A stretch of 64,000 nucleotides of DNA, from assembly GCF_050947335.1 (NCBI RefSeq), contig NW_027473475.1, positions 228,039 through 292,038 of the forward strand, written 5' to 3'. The position numbers were made by a program, and so were the translations under genes. Of this stretch, positions 13,032-28,220 are shown piece after piece; the first letter of the stretch is position 1; every line of letters begins with the position of its first letter. The notes beneath the pieces are model-generated. The model saw only the letters and a list, made by a program, of their open reading frames with translations, made no database searches and was not told the DNA's origin. Origin of the DNA: Megachile rotundata (Eukaryota; Arthropoda; Insecta; Hymenoptera; Megachilidae).

Positions 13032-16000
13032 GCTAATAATATGAGTTAGATTGATATTAATTAGAGTAATAAGTATAGTAATTGTCGTTCTATTGATCAC
13101 ATAAGCATAATATGGCTAATAATATGGGTTAGAGTGATAATGATAAGAGTAATAAGTATAGTAATTGTAGTTCTATCGATCATATCTGCATAATATGGCT
13201 AATAATATGAGTTAGATTGATATTAATAAGTGTAATAAGTATAGTAATTGTCGTTCTATCGATCACATATGCATAATATGGCTAATAATATGAGTTAGAT
13301 TGATAATAATAAGAGTAATTAGTATAGTAATTGTCGTCCTATCGATCATATAAGCATAATATGGCTAATAATATGGGTTAGATTGATAATGATAAGAGTA
13401 ATAAGTATAGTAATTGTCGTTCAATCGATCATACTTGCATAATATGGTTAGTAGTATGAGTTAGAATGATAAGAGTGAGTGTAATAAGTATAGTAATTGT
13501 CGTTCTATCGATCATGTAAGCATAATATGGCTAATAATATGAGTTAGATTGATAATAATAAGAGTAATAAGTACAGCAATTGTAGTTCTATCGATCATAT
13601 TTGCATAATATGGTTAATAATATGAGTTAGATTGATAGCAGTGAGTGTAATAAGTATAGTAATTGTCGCACCATCGATCATATAAACATAATATGGCTAA
13701 TAATATGAGTTAGATTGATAATGATAAGAGAAATAAGTATAGTAATTGTCGTTCTATCGATCATATATGCATAGTATGTCTAATAATATGAGTTAGATTG
13801 ATAATAATAAGAGTAATAAGTATAGTTATTGTCGTTATATCGATCACATAAGCATAATATGGCTAATAATATGAGTTAGATTGATAATGATAAGAGTAAT
13901 GAGCATAGTAATTGTCGGTCTATCGATCATATAAGCATGATATGGCTAATAATATGAGTTAGATTGATAATGTTAAGAGAAATAAGTATAGTAATTGTCG
14001 TTCTATCGATCACATAAGCATAATATGGCTAATAATACGAGTTAGATTGATAATAATAAGAGTAATAAGTATAGTAATTGTCGTTCTATCGATCATATAA
14101 GCATAATATGGCTAATAATATAGGTTAGTTTGATAATGATAAGAGTAATGAGCATAGTAATTGTCGGTCTATCGATCATATAAGCATGATATGGCTAATA
14201 ATATGAGTTAGATTGATAATGTTAAGAGTAATAAGTATAGTAATTGTCGTCCTATCGATCATATAAGCATAATATGGCTAATAATATGAGTTAGATTGAT
14301 AATGATAAGAGTAATAAGTATAGTAATTGTCGTTCTATCGATCATATAAGCATAATATGGCTAATAACATGAGTTAGATTCATAATAATAAGAGTAATAA
14401 GTATAGTAATTGTCGTTCTATCGATCATATAAGCATAATATGGCTAATAATATGAGTTAGATTGGTAATAATAAGAGTAATGAGTATAGTAATTGTCGTT
14501 CTATCGATCATATAAGCATAATATGGCTAATAATATGAGTTAGATTGATAATAATAAGAGTAATAAGTATAGTCATTGTCGTTCTATCGATCATATAAGC
14601 ATAATATGGCTAATAATATGAGTTAGATTGATAATAATAAGAGTAATAAGTATAGTAATTGTAGTTCTATCGATCATATCTGCATAATATGGCTAATAAT
14701 ATGGGTTAGATTGATAATGATAAGAGTAATAAGTATAGTAATTGTCGTTCAATCGATCATATTTGCATAATATGGTTAGTAGTATGAGTTAGAATGATAA
14801 GAGTGAGTGTAATAAGTATAGTAATTGTCGTTCTGTCGATCATATAAGCATAATATGGCTAATAATATGAGATAGATTCATAATTATAAGAGTAATGAGT
14901 ATAGTAATTGTAGTTCTATCGATCATATCTGCATAATATGGTTAATAATATGAGTTAGATTCATAATAATAAGAGTAATAAGTATATTAATTATCGTTCT
15001 ACCGATCAAATAAGCACAATATGGCTAATAATATGAGGTAGATAGATAACAATAAGAGTAAAAATTATAGTAATTGTCGTTCTATCGATCATATAAGCAT
15101 AATATGGCTAATAATATGAGTTAGATTGATAATAATAAGAGTAATACGTATAGTAATTGTAGTTCCATCGATCATATCTGCATAATATGGTTAATAATAT
15201 GAGTTAGATTCATAATAATAAGAGAAATAAGTATAGTAATTGTCGTTCGATCGATCACATAAGCATAATATGGCTAATAATATGAGTTAGACTGATAATA
15301 ATAAGAGTAATAAGAATAGTAATTGTCGTTCTATCGATCATTTAAGCATAATTTGGCTAATAATATGAGTTAGGTTGATAAAAATAGGAATAATATGTAT
15401 AGTAATTGTCGTTCTGTCAATCATATAAGCATAATATGGATAATAATATGAGTTAGATTGATAATAATAAGAGTAATGAGTATAGTCATTATCGTTCTAT
15501 CGATCATATAAGCATAATATGGCTAATAATATGAGTTAGATTGATAATGATAAGAGTAATAAGTACAGTAATTGTCGTTCTATCGATCATATAAGCATAA
15601 TATGGCTAATAACATGAGTTAGATTCATAATAATAAGAGTAATAAGTATAGTAATTGTCGTTCTATCGATCATATAAGCATAATATGGCTAATAGTATGA
15701 GTTAGATTGATAATAATAAGAGTAATGAGTATAGTAATTGTCGTTCTATCGATCATATAAGCATAATATGGCTAATAATATGAGTTAGATTGATAATAAT
15801 AAGAGTAATAAGTAGAGCAATTGTAGTTCTATCGATCATATTTGCATAATATGGTTAATAATATGAGTTAGATTGATAGCAGTGAGTGTAATAAGTATAG
15901 TAATTGTCGTCCTATCGATCATATAAGCATAATATGGCTAATAATATGAGTTAGATTGATAATGATAAGAGTAATAAGTATAGTAATTGTCGTCCTATCG

Positions 16001-16932
16001 ATCATATCTGCATAATTTGGTTAATAATATGAGTTGGATTGATAATATTGAGTGTAATAAGTATAGTAATTGTAGTTCTATTGCTCATATAAGCATAATA
16101 TGGTTAATAATATGGGTTAGATTGATAATAATAAGAGTAATAAGTATAGCAATTGTAGTTCTATCGATCATATTTTCATAATATGGTTAATAATATGAGT
16201 TAGATTGATAATGATAAGAGTAATAAGTATAGTAATTGTCGTTCTATCGATCATATAAGCATAATATGGCTAATAACATGAGTTAGATTCATAATAATAA
16301 GAGTAATAAGTATAGTAATTGTCGTTCTATCGATCATATAAGCATAATATGGCTAATAATATGAGTTAGATTGATAATAATAAGAGTAATGAGTATAGTA
16401 ATTGTAGTTCTATCGATCATATCTGCATAGCAGGGCTAATAATATGAGTTAGATTCATAATAATAAGAGTAATAAGTATAGTAATTGTCGTTCTATCGAT
16501 CACATAAGCATAATATGGCTATTAATATGAGTTAGATTGATAATAGTAAGAGTAATAAGTATAGTAATTGTCGTTCTATTGATCACATAAGCATAATATG
16601 GCTAATAATATGGGTTAGAGTGATAATCATAAGAGTAATAAGTATAGTAATTGTCGTTCTATCGATCATATAAGCATAATATGGCTAATAATATGAGTTA
16701 GATTGATAATAATAAGAGTAATGAGTATAGTAATTGTCGTTCTATCGATCATATAAGCATAATATGGCTAATAATATGAGTTAGATTGATATTAATTAGA
16801 GTAATAAGTATAGTAATTGTCGTTCTATTGATTACATAAGCATAATATGGCTAATAATATGAGATAGATTCATAATAATAAGAGTAATAAGTATAGTAAT
16901 TGTAGTTCTATCGATCATATCTGCATAATATG
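13032..16932 (+). repeat. Near-tandem segmental duplication, left copy
   Basis: The stretch 13032-13529 matches 17016-17513 (offset 3,984 bp, 48 monomers). The stretch 13530-16932 matches 17846-21248 (offset 4,316 bp, 52 monomers). Shared rare variants include gatcatgtaag near 13511, aatatcgatcacat-type ttatatcg near 13830, taggttagtttg near 14121 and the divergent gttgataaaaatagg near 15374. One monomer (16933-17015) separates the two copies. Confidence 0.88.
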
Positions 16933-17015
16933 GCTAATAATATGAGTTAGATTCATAATAATAAGAGTAATAAGTATAGTAATTGTCGTTCTATCGATCA
17001 TATAAGCATAATATG

Positions 17016-20000
17016 GCTAATAATATGAGTTAGATTGATATTAATTAGAGTAATAAGTATAGTAATTGTCGTTCTATTGATCACATAAGCATAATATGGC
17101 TAATAATATGGGTTAGAGTGATAATGATAAGAGTAATAAGTATAGTAATTGTAGTTCTATCGATCATATCTGCATAATATGGCTGATAATATGAGTTAGA
17201 TTGATATTAATAAGTGTAATAAGTATAGTAATTGTCGTTCTATCGATCACATAAGCATAATATGGCTAATAATATGAGTTAGATTGATAATAATAAGAGT
17301 AATTAGTATAGTAATTGTCGTCCTATCGATCATATAAGCATAATATGGCTAATAATATGGGTTAGATTGATAATGATAAGAGTAATAAGTATAGTAATTG
17401 TCGTTCAATCGATCATACTTGCATAATATGGTTAGTAGTATGAGTTAGAATGATAAGAGTGAGTGTAATAAGTATAGTAATTGTCGTTCTGTCGATCATG
17501 TAAGCATAATATGGCTAATAATATGAGTTAGATTGATAATAATAAGAGTAATAAGTATAGCAATTGTAGTTCTATCGATCATATTTGCATAATATGGTTA
17601 ATAATATGAGTTAGATTGATAGCAGTGAGTGTAATAAGTATAGTAATTGTCGCACCATCGATCATATCAGCATAATATGGCTAATAATATGAGTTAGATT
17701 GATAATGATAAGAGTAACAAGTACAGTAATTGTCGTTCTATCGAACATATAAGCATAGTATGTCTAATAATATGAATTAGATTGATAATAATAAGAGTAA
17801 TAAGTATAGTAATTGTCGTTCTATCGATCATATAAGCATAATATGGCTAATAATATGAGTTAGATTGATAATAATAAGAGTAATAAGTACAGCAATTGTA
17901 GTTCTATCGATCATATTTGCATAATATGGTTAATAATATGAGTTAGATTGATAGCAGTGAGTGTAATAAGTATAGTAATTGTCGCACCATCGATCATATA
18001 AACATAATATGGCTAATAATATGAGTTAGATTGATAATGATAAGAGAAATAAGTATAGTAATTGTCGTTCTATCGATCATATATGCATAGTATGTCTAAT
18101 AATATGAGTTAGATTGATAATAATAAGAGTAATAAGTATAGTTATTGTCGTTATATCGATCACATAAGCATAATATGGCTAATAATATGAGTTAGATTGA
18201 TAATGATAAGAGTAATGAGCATAGTAATTGTCGGTCTATCGATCATATAAGCATGATATGGCTAATAATATGAGTTAGATTGATAATGTTAAGAGAAATA
18301 AGTATAGTAATTGTCGTTCTATCGATCACATAAGCATAATATGGCTAATAATACGAGTTAGATTGATAATAATAAGAGTAATAAGTATAGTAATTGTCGT
18401 TCTATCGATCATATAAGCATAATATGGCTAATAATATAGGTTAGTTTGATAATGATAAGAGTAATGAGCATAGTAATTGTCGGTCTATCGATCATATAAG
18501 CATGATATGGCTAATAATATGAGTTAGATTGATAATGTTAAGAGTAATAAGTATAGTAATTGTCGTCCTATCGATCATATAAGCATAATATGGCTAATAA
18601 TATGAGTTAGATTGATAATGATAAGAGTAATAAGTATAGTAATTGTCGTTCTATCGATCATATAAGCATAATATGGCTAATAACATGAGTTAGATTCATA
18701 ATAATAAGAGTAATAAGTATAGTAATTGTCGTTCTATCGATCATATAAGCATAATATGGCTAATAATATGAGTTAGATTGGTAATAATAAGAGTAATGAG
18801 TATAGTAATTGTCGTTCTATCGATCATATAAGCATAATATGGCTAATAATATGAGTTAGATTGATAATAATAAGAGTAATAAGTATAGTCATTGTCGTTC
18901 TATCGATCATATAAGCATAATATGGCTAATAATATGAGTTAGATTGATAATAATAAGAGTAATAAGTATAGTAATTGTAGTTCTATCGATCATATCTGCA
19001 TAATATGGCTAATAATATGGGTTAGATTGATAATGATAAGAGTAATAAGTATAGTAATTGTCGTTCAATCGATCATATTTGCATAATATGGTTAGTAGTA
19101 TGAGTTAGAATGATAAGAGTGAGTGTAATAAGTATAGTAATTGTCGTTCTGTCGATCATATAAGCATAATATGGCTAATAATATGAGATAGATTCATAAT
19201 TATAAGAGTAATGAGTATAGTAATTGTAGTTCTATCGATCATATCTGCATAATATGGTTAATAATATGAGTTAGATTCATAATAATAAGAGTAATAAGTA
19301 TATTAATTATCGTTCTACCGATCAAATAAGCACAATATGGCTAATAATATGAGGTAGATAGATAACAATAAGAGTAAAAATTATAGTAATTGTCGTTCTA
19401 TCGATCATATAAGCATAATATGGCTAATAATATGAGTTAGATTGATAATAATAAGAGTAATACGTATAGTAATTGTAGTTCCATCGATCATATCTGCATA
19501 ATATGGTTAATAATATGAGTTAGATTCATAATAATAAGAGAAATAAGTATAGTAATTGTCGTTCGATCGATCACATAAGCATAATATGGCTAATAATATG
19601 AGTTAGACTGATAATAATAAGAGTAATAAGAATAGTAATTGTCGTTCTATCGATCATTTAAGCATAATTTGGCTAATAATATGAGTTAGGTTGATAAAAA
19701 TAGGAATAATATGTATAGTAATTGTCGTTCTGTCAATCATATAAGCATAATATGGATAATAATATGAGTTAGATTGATAATAATAAGAGTAATGAGTATA
19801 GTCATTATCGTTCTATCGATCATATAAGCATAATATGGCTAATAATATGAGTTAGATTGATAATGATAAGAGTAACAAGTACAGTAATTGTCGTTCTATC
19901 GATCATATAAGCATAATATGGCTAATAACATGAGTTAGATTCATAATAATAAGAGTAATAAGTATAGTAATTGTCGTTCTATCGATCATATAAGCATAAT

Positions 20001-21248
20001 ATGGCTAATAGTATGAGTTAGATTGATAATAATAAGAGTAATGAGTATAGTAATTGTCGTTCTATCGATCATATAAGCATAATATGGCTAATAATATGAG
20101 TTAGATTGATAATAATAAGAGTAATAAGTAGAGCAATTGTAGTTCTATCGATCATATTTGCATAATATGGTTAATAATATGAGTTAGATTGATAGCAGTG
20201 AGTGTAATAAGTATAGTAATTGTCGTCCTATCGATCATATAAGCATAATATGGCTAATAATATGAGTTAGATTGATAATGATAAGAGTAATAAGTATAGT
20301 AATTGTCGTCCTATCGATCATATCTGCATAATTTGGTTAATAATATGAGTTGGATTGATAATATTGAGTGTAATAAGTATAGTAATTGTAGTTCTATTGC
20401 TCATATAAGCATAATATGGTTAATAATATGGGTTAGATTGATAATAATAAGAGTAATAAGTATAGCAATTGTAGTTCTATCGATCATATTTTCATAATAT
20501 GGTTAATAATATGAGTTAGATTGATAATGATAAGAGTAATAAGTATAGTAATTGTCGTTCTATCGATCATATAAGCATAATATGGCTAATAACATGAGTT
20601 AGATTCATAATAATAAGAGTAATAAGTATAGTAATTGTCGTTCTATCGATCATATAAGCATAATATGGCTAATAATATGAGTTAGATTGATAATAATAAG
20701 AGTAATGAGTATAGTAATTGTAGTTCTATCGATCATATCTGCATAGCAGGGCTAATAATATGAGTTAGATTCATAATAATAAGAGTAATAAGTATAGTAA
20801 TTGTCGTTCTATCGATCACATAAGCATAATATGGCTATTAATATGAGTTAGATTGATAATAGTAAGAGTAATAAGTATAGTAATTGTCGTTCTATTGATC
20901 ACATAAGCATAATATGGCTAATAATATGGGTTAGAGTGATAATGATAAGAGTAATAAGTATAGTAATTGTCGTTCTATCGATCATATAAGCATAATATGG
21001 CTAATAATATGAGTTAGATTGATAATAATAAGAGTAATGAGTATAGTAATTGTCGTTCTATCGATCATATAAGCATAATATGGCTAATAATATGAGTTAG
21101 ATTGATATTAATTAGAGTAATAAGTATAGTAATTGTCGTTCTATTGATTACATAAGCATAATATGGCTAATAATATGAGATAGATTCATAATAATAAGAG
21201 TAATAAGTATAGTAATTGTAGTTCTATCGATCATATCTGCATAATATG
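17016..21248 (+). repeat. Near-tandem segmental duplication, right copy
   Basis: This is the partner of 13032-16932 and is 332 bp (4 monomers) longer because of the stretch 17514-17845. It contains the marker monomer at 19340 and the catagcaggg variant near 20741. After 21248 the copies diverge: gatattaataagtg follows here, while gattcataataat follows in the left copy at 16933. Confidence 0.88.
17514..17845 (+). repeat. Four-monomer stretch present in only one copy
   Basis: These four monomers are absent from the left copy between 13529 and 13530. They run gtatagcaattg, gatagcagtg with gtcgcaccatcg, gataatgat with aacaagtacag and cgaacatataag, then gaattagattg. The same series occurs near 11300-11630, so deletion from the left copy is as likely as insertion in the right one. 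The length change is an exact multiple of 83 bp, as expected for unequal exchange. Confidence 0.8.
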
Positions 21249-21829
21249 GCTAATAATATGAGTTAGATTGATATTAATAAGTGTAATAAGTATAGTAATT
21301 GTCGTTCTATCGATCACATAAGCATAATATGGCTAATAATATGAGTTAGATTCATAATTATAAGAGTAATAAGTATAGTAATTGTAGTTCTATCGATCAT
21401 ATAAGCATAATATGGCTAATAATATGAGTTAGGTTGATAATGATAAGAGTAACAAGTACAGTAATTGTCGTTCTATCGAACATATAAGCATAGTATGTCT
21501 AATAATATGAATTAGATTGATAATAATAAGAGTAATAAGTATAGTAATTGTCGTTCTATCGATCATATAAGCATAATATGGCTAATAATATGAGTTAGAT
21601 TCATAATAATAAGAGTAATAAGTATATTAATTATCGTTCTACCGATCAAATAAGCACAATATGGCTAATAATATGAGGTAGATAGATAACAATAAGAGTA
21701 AAAATTATAGTAATTGTCGTTCTATCGATCATATAAGCATAATATGGCTAATAATATGAGTTAGATTGATAATAATAAGAGTAATGAGTATAGTAATTGT
21801 CGTTCTATCGATCATATAAGCATAATATG
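19838..21829 (+). repeat. 24-monomer block repeated at 24569-26560
   Basis: This 1,992-bp block recurs at an offset of 4,731 bp (57 monomers). It includes the gagttggattg monomer, the ctattgctca and catattttcataat variants, catagcaggg and the marker monomer (21664 against 26395). The match fails after the monomer following the marker, where the other copy has tattgatcacataag. Confidence 0.85.
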
Positions 21830-22576
21830 GCTAATAATATGAGTTAGATTGACAATAATAAGAATAATAAGTATAGTCATTGTCGTTCTATCGATCATAT
21901 AAGCATAATATGGCTAATAATATGAGTTAGATTGATAATAATAAGAGTAATAAGTATAGTAATTGTAGTTCTATCGATCATATCTGCATAATATGGCTAA
22001 TAATATGAGTTAGATTGATACTAATAAGTGTAATAAGTATAGTAATTGTCGTTCTATCGATCACATAAGCATAATATGGCTAATAATATGAGTTAATTTG
22101 ATAATAATAAGAGTAATAGGTATAGTAATTGTCGTTATATCGATCACATAAGCATAATATGGCTAATAATATGAGTTAGATTGATAATAATAAGAGAAAT
22201 AAGTAAAGTAATTGTCGTTCTGTCGATCATATTTGCATAATATGATTAATAATATGAGTTAGATTGATAGCAGTGAGTGCAATAAGTATAGAAATTGTCG
22301 TCCTATCGATCATATAAGCATAATATGGCTAATAATATGAGTTAGGTTGATAATGATAAGAGTAACAAGTACAGTAATTGTCGTTCTATCGAACATATAA
22401 GCATAGTATGTCTAATAATATGAATTAGATTGATAATAATAAGAGTAATAAGTATAGTAATTGTCGTTCTATCGATCATATAAGCATAATATGGCTAATA
22501 ATATGAGTTAGATTCATAATAATAAGAGTAATAAGTATATTAATTATCGTTCTACCGATCAAATAAGCACAATATG
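21664..22576 (+). repeat. 11-monomer marker-to-marker unit, repeated at 27308-28220
   Basis: This 913-bp unit runs from one marker monomer to the next. It matches 27308-28220 (offset 5,644 bp, 68 monomers) through rare variants gattgacaataat, gagtaataggtatag with ttatatcg, and gagtgcaataag with atagaaattg. Several single-base differences separate the copies, for example gatactaataagtg near 22018 against gatattaataagag. Confidence 0.85.
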
Positions 22577-24402
22577 GCTAATAATATGAGGTAGATAGAT
22601 AACAATAAGAGTAAAAATTATAGTAATTGTCGTTCTATCGATCATATAAGCATAATATGGCTAATAATATGAGTTAGATTGATAATAATAAGAGTAATGA
22701 GTATAGTAATTGTCGTTCTATCGATCACATAAGCATAATATGGCTATTAATATGAGTTAGATTGATAATAGTAAGAGTAATAAGTATAGTAATTGTCGTT
22801 CTATCGATCATATAAGCATAATATGGCTAAGAATATGAGTTAGATTGATAATAATAAGAGTAATGAGTATAGTAATTGTAGTTCTATCGATCATATCTGC
22901 ATAATATGGTTAATAATATGAGTTAGATTCATAATAATAAGAGTAATAAGTATAGTAGTTGTCGTCCTATCGATCATATCTGCATAATATGGCTAATAAT
23001 ATGAGTTAGATTGATAATGATAAGAGTAATAAGTATAGTAATTGTCGTCCTATCGATCATATAAGCATAATATGGCTAATAATACGAGCTAGATTGATAA
23101 TAATAAGAGTAATAAGTATAGCAATTGTCGTTCTATCGATCATATAAGCATAATATGGCTAATAATATGAGTTAGATTGATAATAATAAGAGTAATAAGT
23201 ATAGCAATTGTAGTTCTATCGATCATATTTGCATAATATGGTTAATAATATGAGTTAGATTCATAGCAGTGAGTGTAATAAGTATAGTAATTGTCGCACC
23301 ATCGATCATATCAGCATAATATGGCTAATCACATGAGTTAGGTTGATAATGATAGGAGTAATAAGTATAGTAATTGTCGTTCTATCGATCGCATAAGCAT
23401 AGTATGGCTAATAATACGAGTTAGATTGATAATAATAAGAGTAATAAGTATAGTAATTGTCGTTCTATCGATTATATTTGAATAATATGGTTAATAATAT
23501 GAGTTAGATTGATAGCAGTGAGTGTAATAAGTATAGTAACTGTCGTTCTATCGATCACATAAGCATAATATGGCTAATAATACGAGTTAGACTGATAATA
23601 ATAAGAGAAATAAGTATAGTAATTGTCGTTCTATCGATCATATTTGCATAATATGATTATTAATATGAGTTAGATTGATAGCAGTGAGTGTAATAAATAT
23701 AGAAATTGCCGTCCTATCGATCATATAAGCATAAAATGGCTAATAATATGAGTTAGATTGATAATGATAAGAGTAACAAGTACAGTAATTGTCGTTCTAT
23801 CGAACATATAAGCATAGTATGTCTAATAATATGAATTAGATTGATAATAATAAGAGTAATAAGTATAGTAATTGTCGTTCTATCGATCATATAAGCATAA
23901 TATGGCTAATAATATGAGTTAGATTGATAATAATAAGAGTAATAAGTACAGCAATTGTAGTTCTATCGATCATATTTGCATAATATGGTTAATAATATGA
24001 GTTAGATTGATAGCAGTGAGTGTAATAAGTATATTAATTGTCGCACCATCGATCATATAAGCATAATATGGCTAATAATATGAGTTAGATTGATAATGAT
24101 AAGAGTAATAAGTATAGTAATTGTCGTTCTATCGATCATATAAGCATAGTATGTCTAATAATATGAGTTAGATTGATAATAATAAGAGTAATAAGTATAG
24201 TAATTGTCGTTATATCGATCACATAAGCATAATATGCCTAATAATATGAGTTAGATTGATAATCATAAGAGAAATAAGTACAGTAATTGTCGTTCTATCG
24301 ATCACATAAGCATAATATGGCTAATAATACGAGTTAGATTGATAATAAGAAGAGTAATAAGTATAGTAATTGTCGTTCTATCGATCATATAAGCATAATA
24401 TG
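22577..24402 (+). repeat. Copy of window start plus 15 inserted monomers
   Basis: The part 22577-23157 corresponds to 1-581. The next 1,245 bp (23158-24402, 15 monomers) has no counterpart between 581 and 582. It contains the gtcgcaccatcg, gattatatttgaat, taactgtcg and cataaaatgg variants that are common in the right half of the window. Its last six monomers, 23905-24402, match 35193-35690 and share the rare gataataagaagag. Confidence 0.83.
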
Positions 24403-27224
24403 GCTAATAATATGAGTTAGTTTGATAATGATAAGAGTAATGAGCATAGTAATTGTCGGTCTATCGATCATATAAGCATAGTATGGCTAATAATATGAGT
24501 TAGATTGATAATGTTAAGAGTAATAAGTATAGTAATTGTCGTCCTATCGATCATATAAGCATAATATGGCTAATAATATGAGTTAGATTGATAATGATAA
24601 GAGTAATAAGTACAGTAATTGTCGTTCTATCGATCATATAAGCATAATATGGCTAATAACATGAGTTAGATTCATAATAGTAAGAGTAATAAGTATAGTA
24701 ATTGTCGTTCTATCGATCATATAAGCATAATATGGCTAATAGTATGAGTTAGATTGATAATAATAAGAGTAATGAGTATAGTAATTGTCGTTCTATCGAT
24801 CATATAAGCATAATATGGCTAATAATATGAGTTAGATTGATAATAATAAGAGTAATAAGTAGAGCAATTGTAGTTCTATCGATCATATTTGCATAATATG
24901 GTTAATAATATGAGTTAGATTGATAGCAGTGAGTGTAATAAGTATAGTAATTGTCGTCCTATCGATCATATAAGCATAATATGGCTAATAATATGAGTTA
25001 GATTGATAATGATAAGAGTAATAAGTATAGTAATTGTCGTCCTATCGATCATATCTGCATAATTTGGTTAATAATATGAGTTGGATTGATAATATTGAGT
25101 GTAATAAGTATAGTAATTGTAGTTCTATTGCTCATATAAGCATAATATGGTTAATAATATGGGTTAGATTGATAATAATAAGAGTAATAAGTATAGCAAT
25201 TGTAGTTCTATCGATCATATTTTCATAATATGGTTAATAATATGAGTTAGATTGATAATGATAAGAGTAATAAGTATAGTAATTGTCGTTCTATCGATCA
25301 TATAAGCATAATATGGCTAATAACATGAGTTAGATTCATAATAATAAGAGTAATAAGTATAGTAATTGTCGTTCTATCGATCATATAAGCATAATATGGC
25401 TAATAATATGAGTTAGATTGATAATAATAAGAGTAATGAGTATAGTAATTGTAGTTCTATCGATCATATCTGCATAGCAGGGCTAATAATATGAGTTAGA
25501 TTCATAATAATAAGAGTAATAAGTATAGTAATTGTCGTTCTATCGATCACATAAGCATAATATGGCTATTAATATGAGTTAGATTGATAATAGTAAGAGT
25601 AATAAGTATAGTAATTGTCGTTCTATTGATCACATAAGCATAATATGGCTAATAATATGGGTTAGAGTGATAATGATAAGAGTAATAAGTATAGTAATTG
25701 TCGTTCTATCGATCATATAAGCATAATATGGCTAATAATATGAGTTAGATTGATAATAATAAGAGTAATGAGTATAGTAATTGTCGTTCTATCGATCATA
25801 TAAGCATAATATGGCTAATAATATGAGTTAGATTGATATTAATTAGAGTAATAAGTATAGTAATTGTCGTTCTATTGATTACATAAGCATAATATGGCTA
25901 ATAATATGAGATAGATTCATAATAATAAGAGTAATAAGTATAGTAATTGTAGTTCTATCGATCATATCTGCATAATATGGCTAATAATATGAGTTAGATT
26001 GATATTAATAAGTGTAATAAGTATAGTAATTGTCGTTCTATCGATCACATAAGCATAATATGGCTAATAATATGAGTTAGATTCATAATTATAAGAGTAA
26101 TAAGTATAGTAATTGTAGTTCTATCGATCATATAAGCATAATATGGCTAATAATATGAGTTAGGTTGATAATGATAAGAGTAACAAGTACAGTAATTGTC
26201 GTTCTATCGAACATATAAGCATAGTATGTCTAATAATATGAATTAGATTGATAATAATAAGAGTAATAAGTATAGTAATTGTCGTTCTATCGATCATATA
26301 AGCATAATATGGCTAATAATATGAGTTAGATTCATAATAATAAGAGTAATAAGTATATTAATTATCGTTCTACCGATCAAATAAGCACAATATGGCTAAT
26401 AATATGAGGTAGATAGATAACAATAAGAGTAAAAATTATAGTAATTGTCGTTCTATCGATCATATAAGCATAATATGGCTAATAATATGAGTTAGATTGA
26501 TAATAATAAGAGTAATGAGCATAGTAATTGTCGTTCTATTGATCACATAAGCATAATATGGCTAATAATATGGGTTAGAGTGATAATGATAAGAGTAATA
26601 AGTATAGTAATTGTCGTTCTATCGATCATATAAGCATAATATGGCTAATAATATGAGTTAGATTGATAATAATAAGAGTAATGAGTATAGCAATTGTCGT
26701 TCTATCGATCATATAAGCATAATATGGCTAATAATATGAGTTAGATTGATATTAATTAGAGTAATAAGTATAGTAATTGTCGTTCTATTGATTACATAAG
26801 CATAATATGGCTAATAATATGAGATAGATTCATAATAATAAGAGTAATAAGTATAGTAATTGTAGTTCTATCGATCATATCTGCATAATATGGCTAATAA
26901 TATGAGTTAGATTGATATTAATAAGTGTAATAAGTATAGTAATTGTCGTTCTATCGATCACATAAGCATAATATGGCTAATAATATGAGTTAGATTCATA
27001 ATTATAAGAGTAATAAGTATAGTAATTGTAGTTCTATCGATCATATAAGCATAATATGGCTAATAATATGAGTTAGGTTGATAATGATAAGAGTAACAAG
27101 TACAGTAATTGTCGTTCTATCGAACATATAAGCATAGTATGTCTAATAATATGAATTAGATTGATAATAATAAGAGTAATAAGTATAGTAATTGTCGTTC
27201 TATCGATCATATAAGCATAATATG
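24403..27224 (+). repeat. 34-monomer block matching 582-3403
   Basis: This is the distant partner of 582-3403. It carries the gtcggtctatcg monomer at its start, cataatagtaagag near 24675, catagcaggg near 25472 and the marker monomer at 26395. At 27142 the gaattagattg monomer is still shared. At 27225 this copy goes into the marker dimer, whereas the other enters the 664-bp sub-array. Confidence 0.85.
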
Positions 27225-28220
27225 GCTAATAATATGAGTTAGATTCATAATAATAAGAGTAATAAGTATATTAATTATCGTTCTACCGATCAAATAAGCA
27301 CAATATGGCTAATAATATGAGGTAGATAGATAACAATAAGAGTAAAAATTATAGTAATTGTCGTTCTATCGATCATATAAGCATAATATGGCTAATAATA
27401 TGAGTTAGATTGATAATAATAAGAGTAATGAGTATAGTAATTGTCGTTCTATCGATCATATAAGCATAATATGGCTAATAATATGAGTTAGATTGACAAT
27501 AATAAGAGTAATAAGTATAGTCATTGTCGTTCTATCGATCATATAAGCATAATATGGCTAATAATATGAGTTAGATTGATAATAATAAGAGTAATAAGTA
27601 TAGTAATTGTAGTTCTATCGATCATATCTGCATAATATGGCTAATAATATGAGTTAGATTGATATTAATAAGAGTAATAAGTATAGTAATTGTCGTTCTA
27701 TCGATCACATAAGCATAATATGGCTAATAATATGAGTTAGATTGATAATAATAAGAGTAATAGGTATAGTAATTGTCGTTATATCGATCACATAAGCATA
27801 ATATGGCTAATAATATGAGTTAGATTGATAATAATAAGAGAAATAAGTTAAGTAATTGTCGTTCTGTCGATCATATTTGCATAATATGATTCATAATATG
27901 AGTTAGATTGATAGCAGTGAGTGCAATAAGTATAGAAATTGTCGTCCTATCGATCATATAAGCATAATATGGCTAATAATATGAGTTAGGTTGATAATGA
28001 TAAGAGTAACAAGTACAGTAATTGTCGTTCTATCGGACATATAAGCATAGTATGTCTAATAATATGAATTAGATTGATAATAATAAGAGTAATAAGTATA
28101 GTAATTGTCGTTCTATCGATCATATAAGCATAATATGGCTAATAATATGAGTTAGATTCATAATAATAAGAGTAATAAGTATATTAATTATCGTTCTACC
28201 GATCAAATAAGCACAATATG

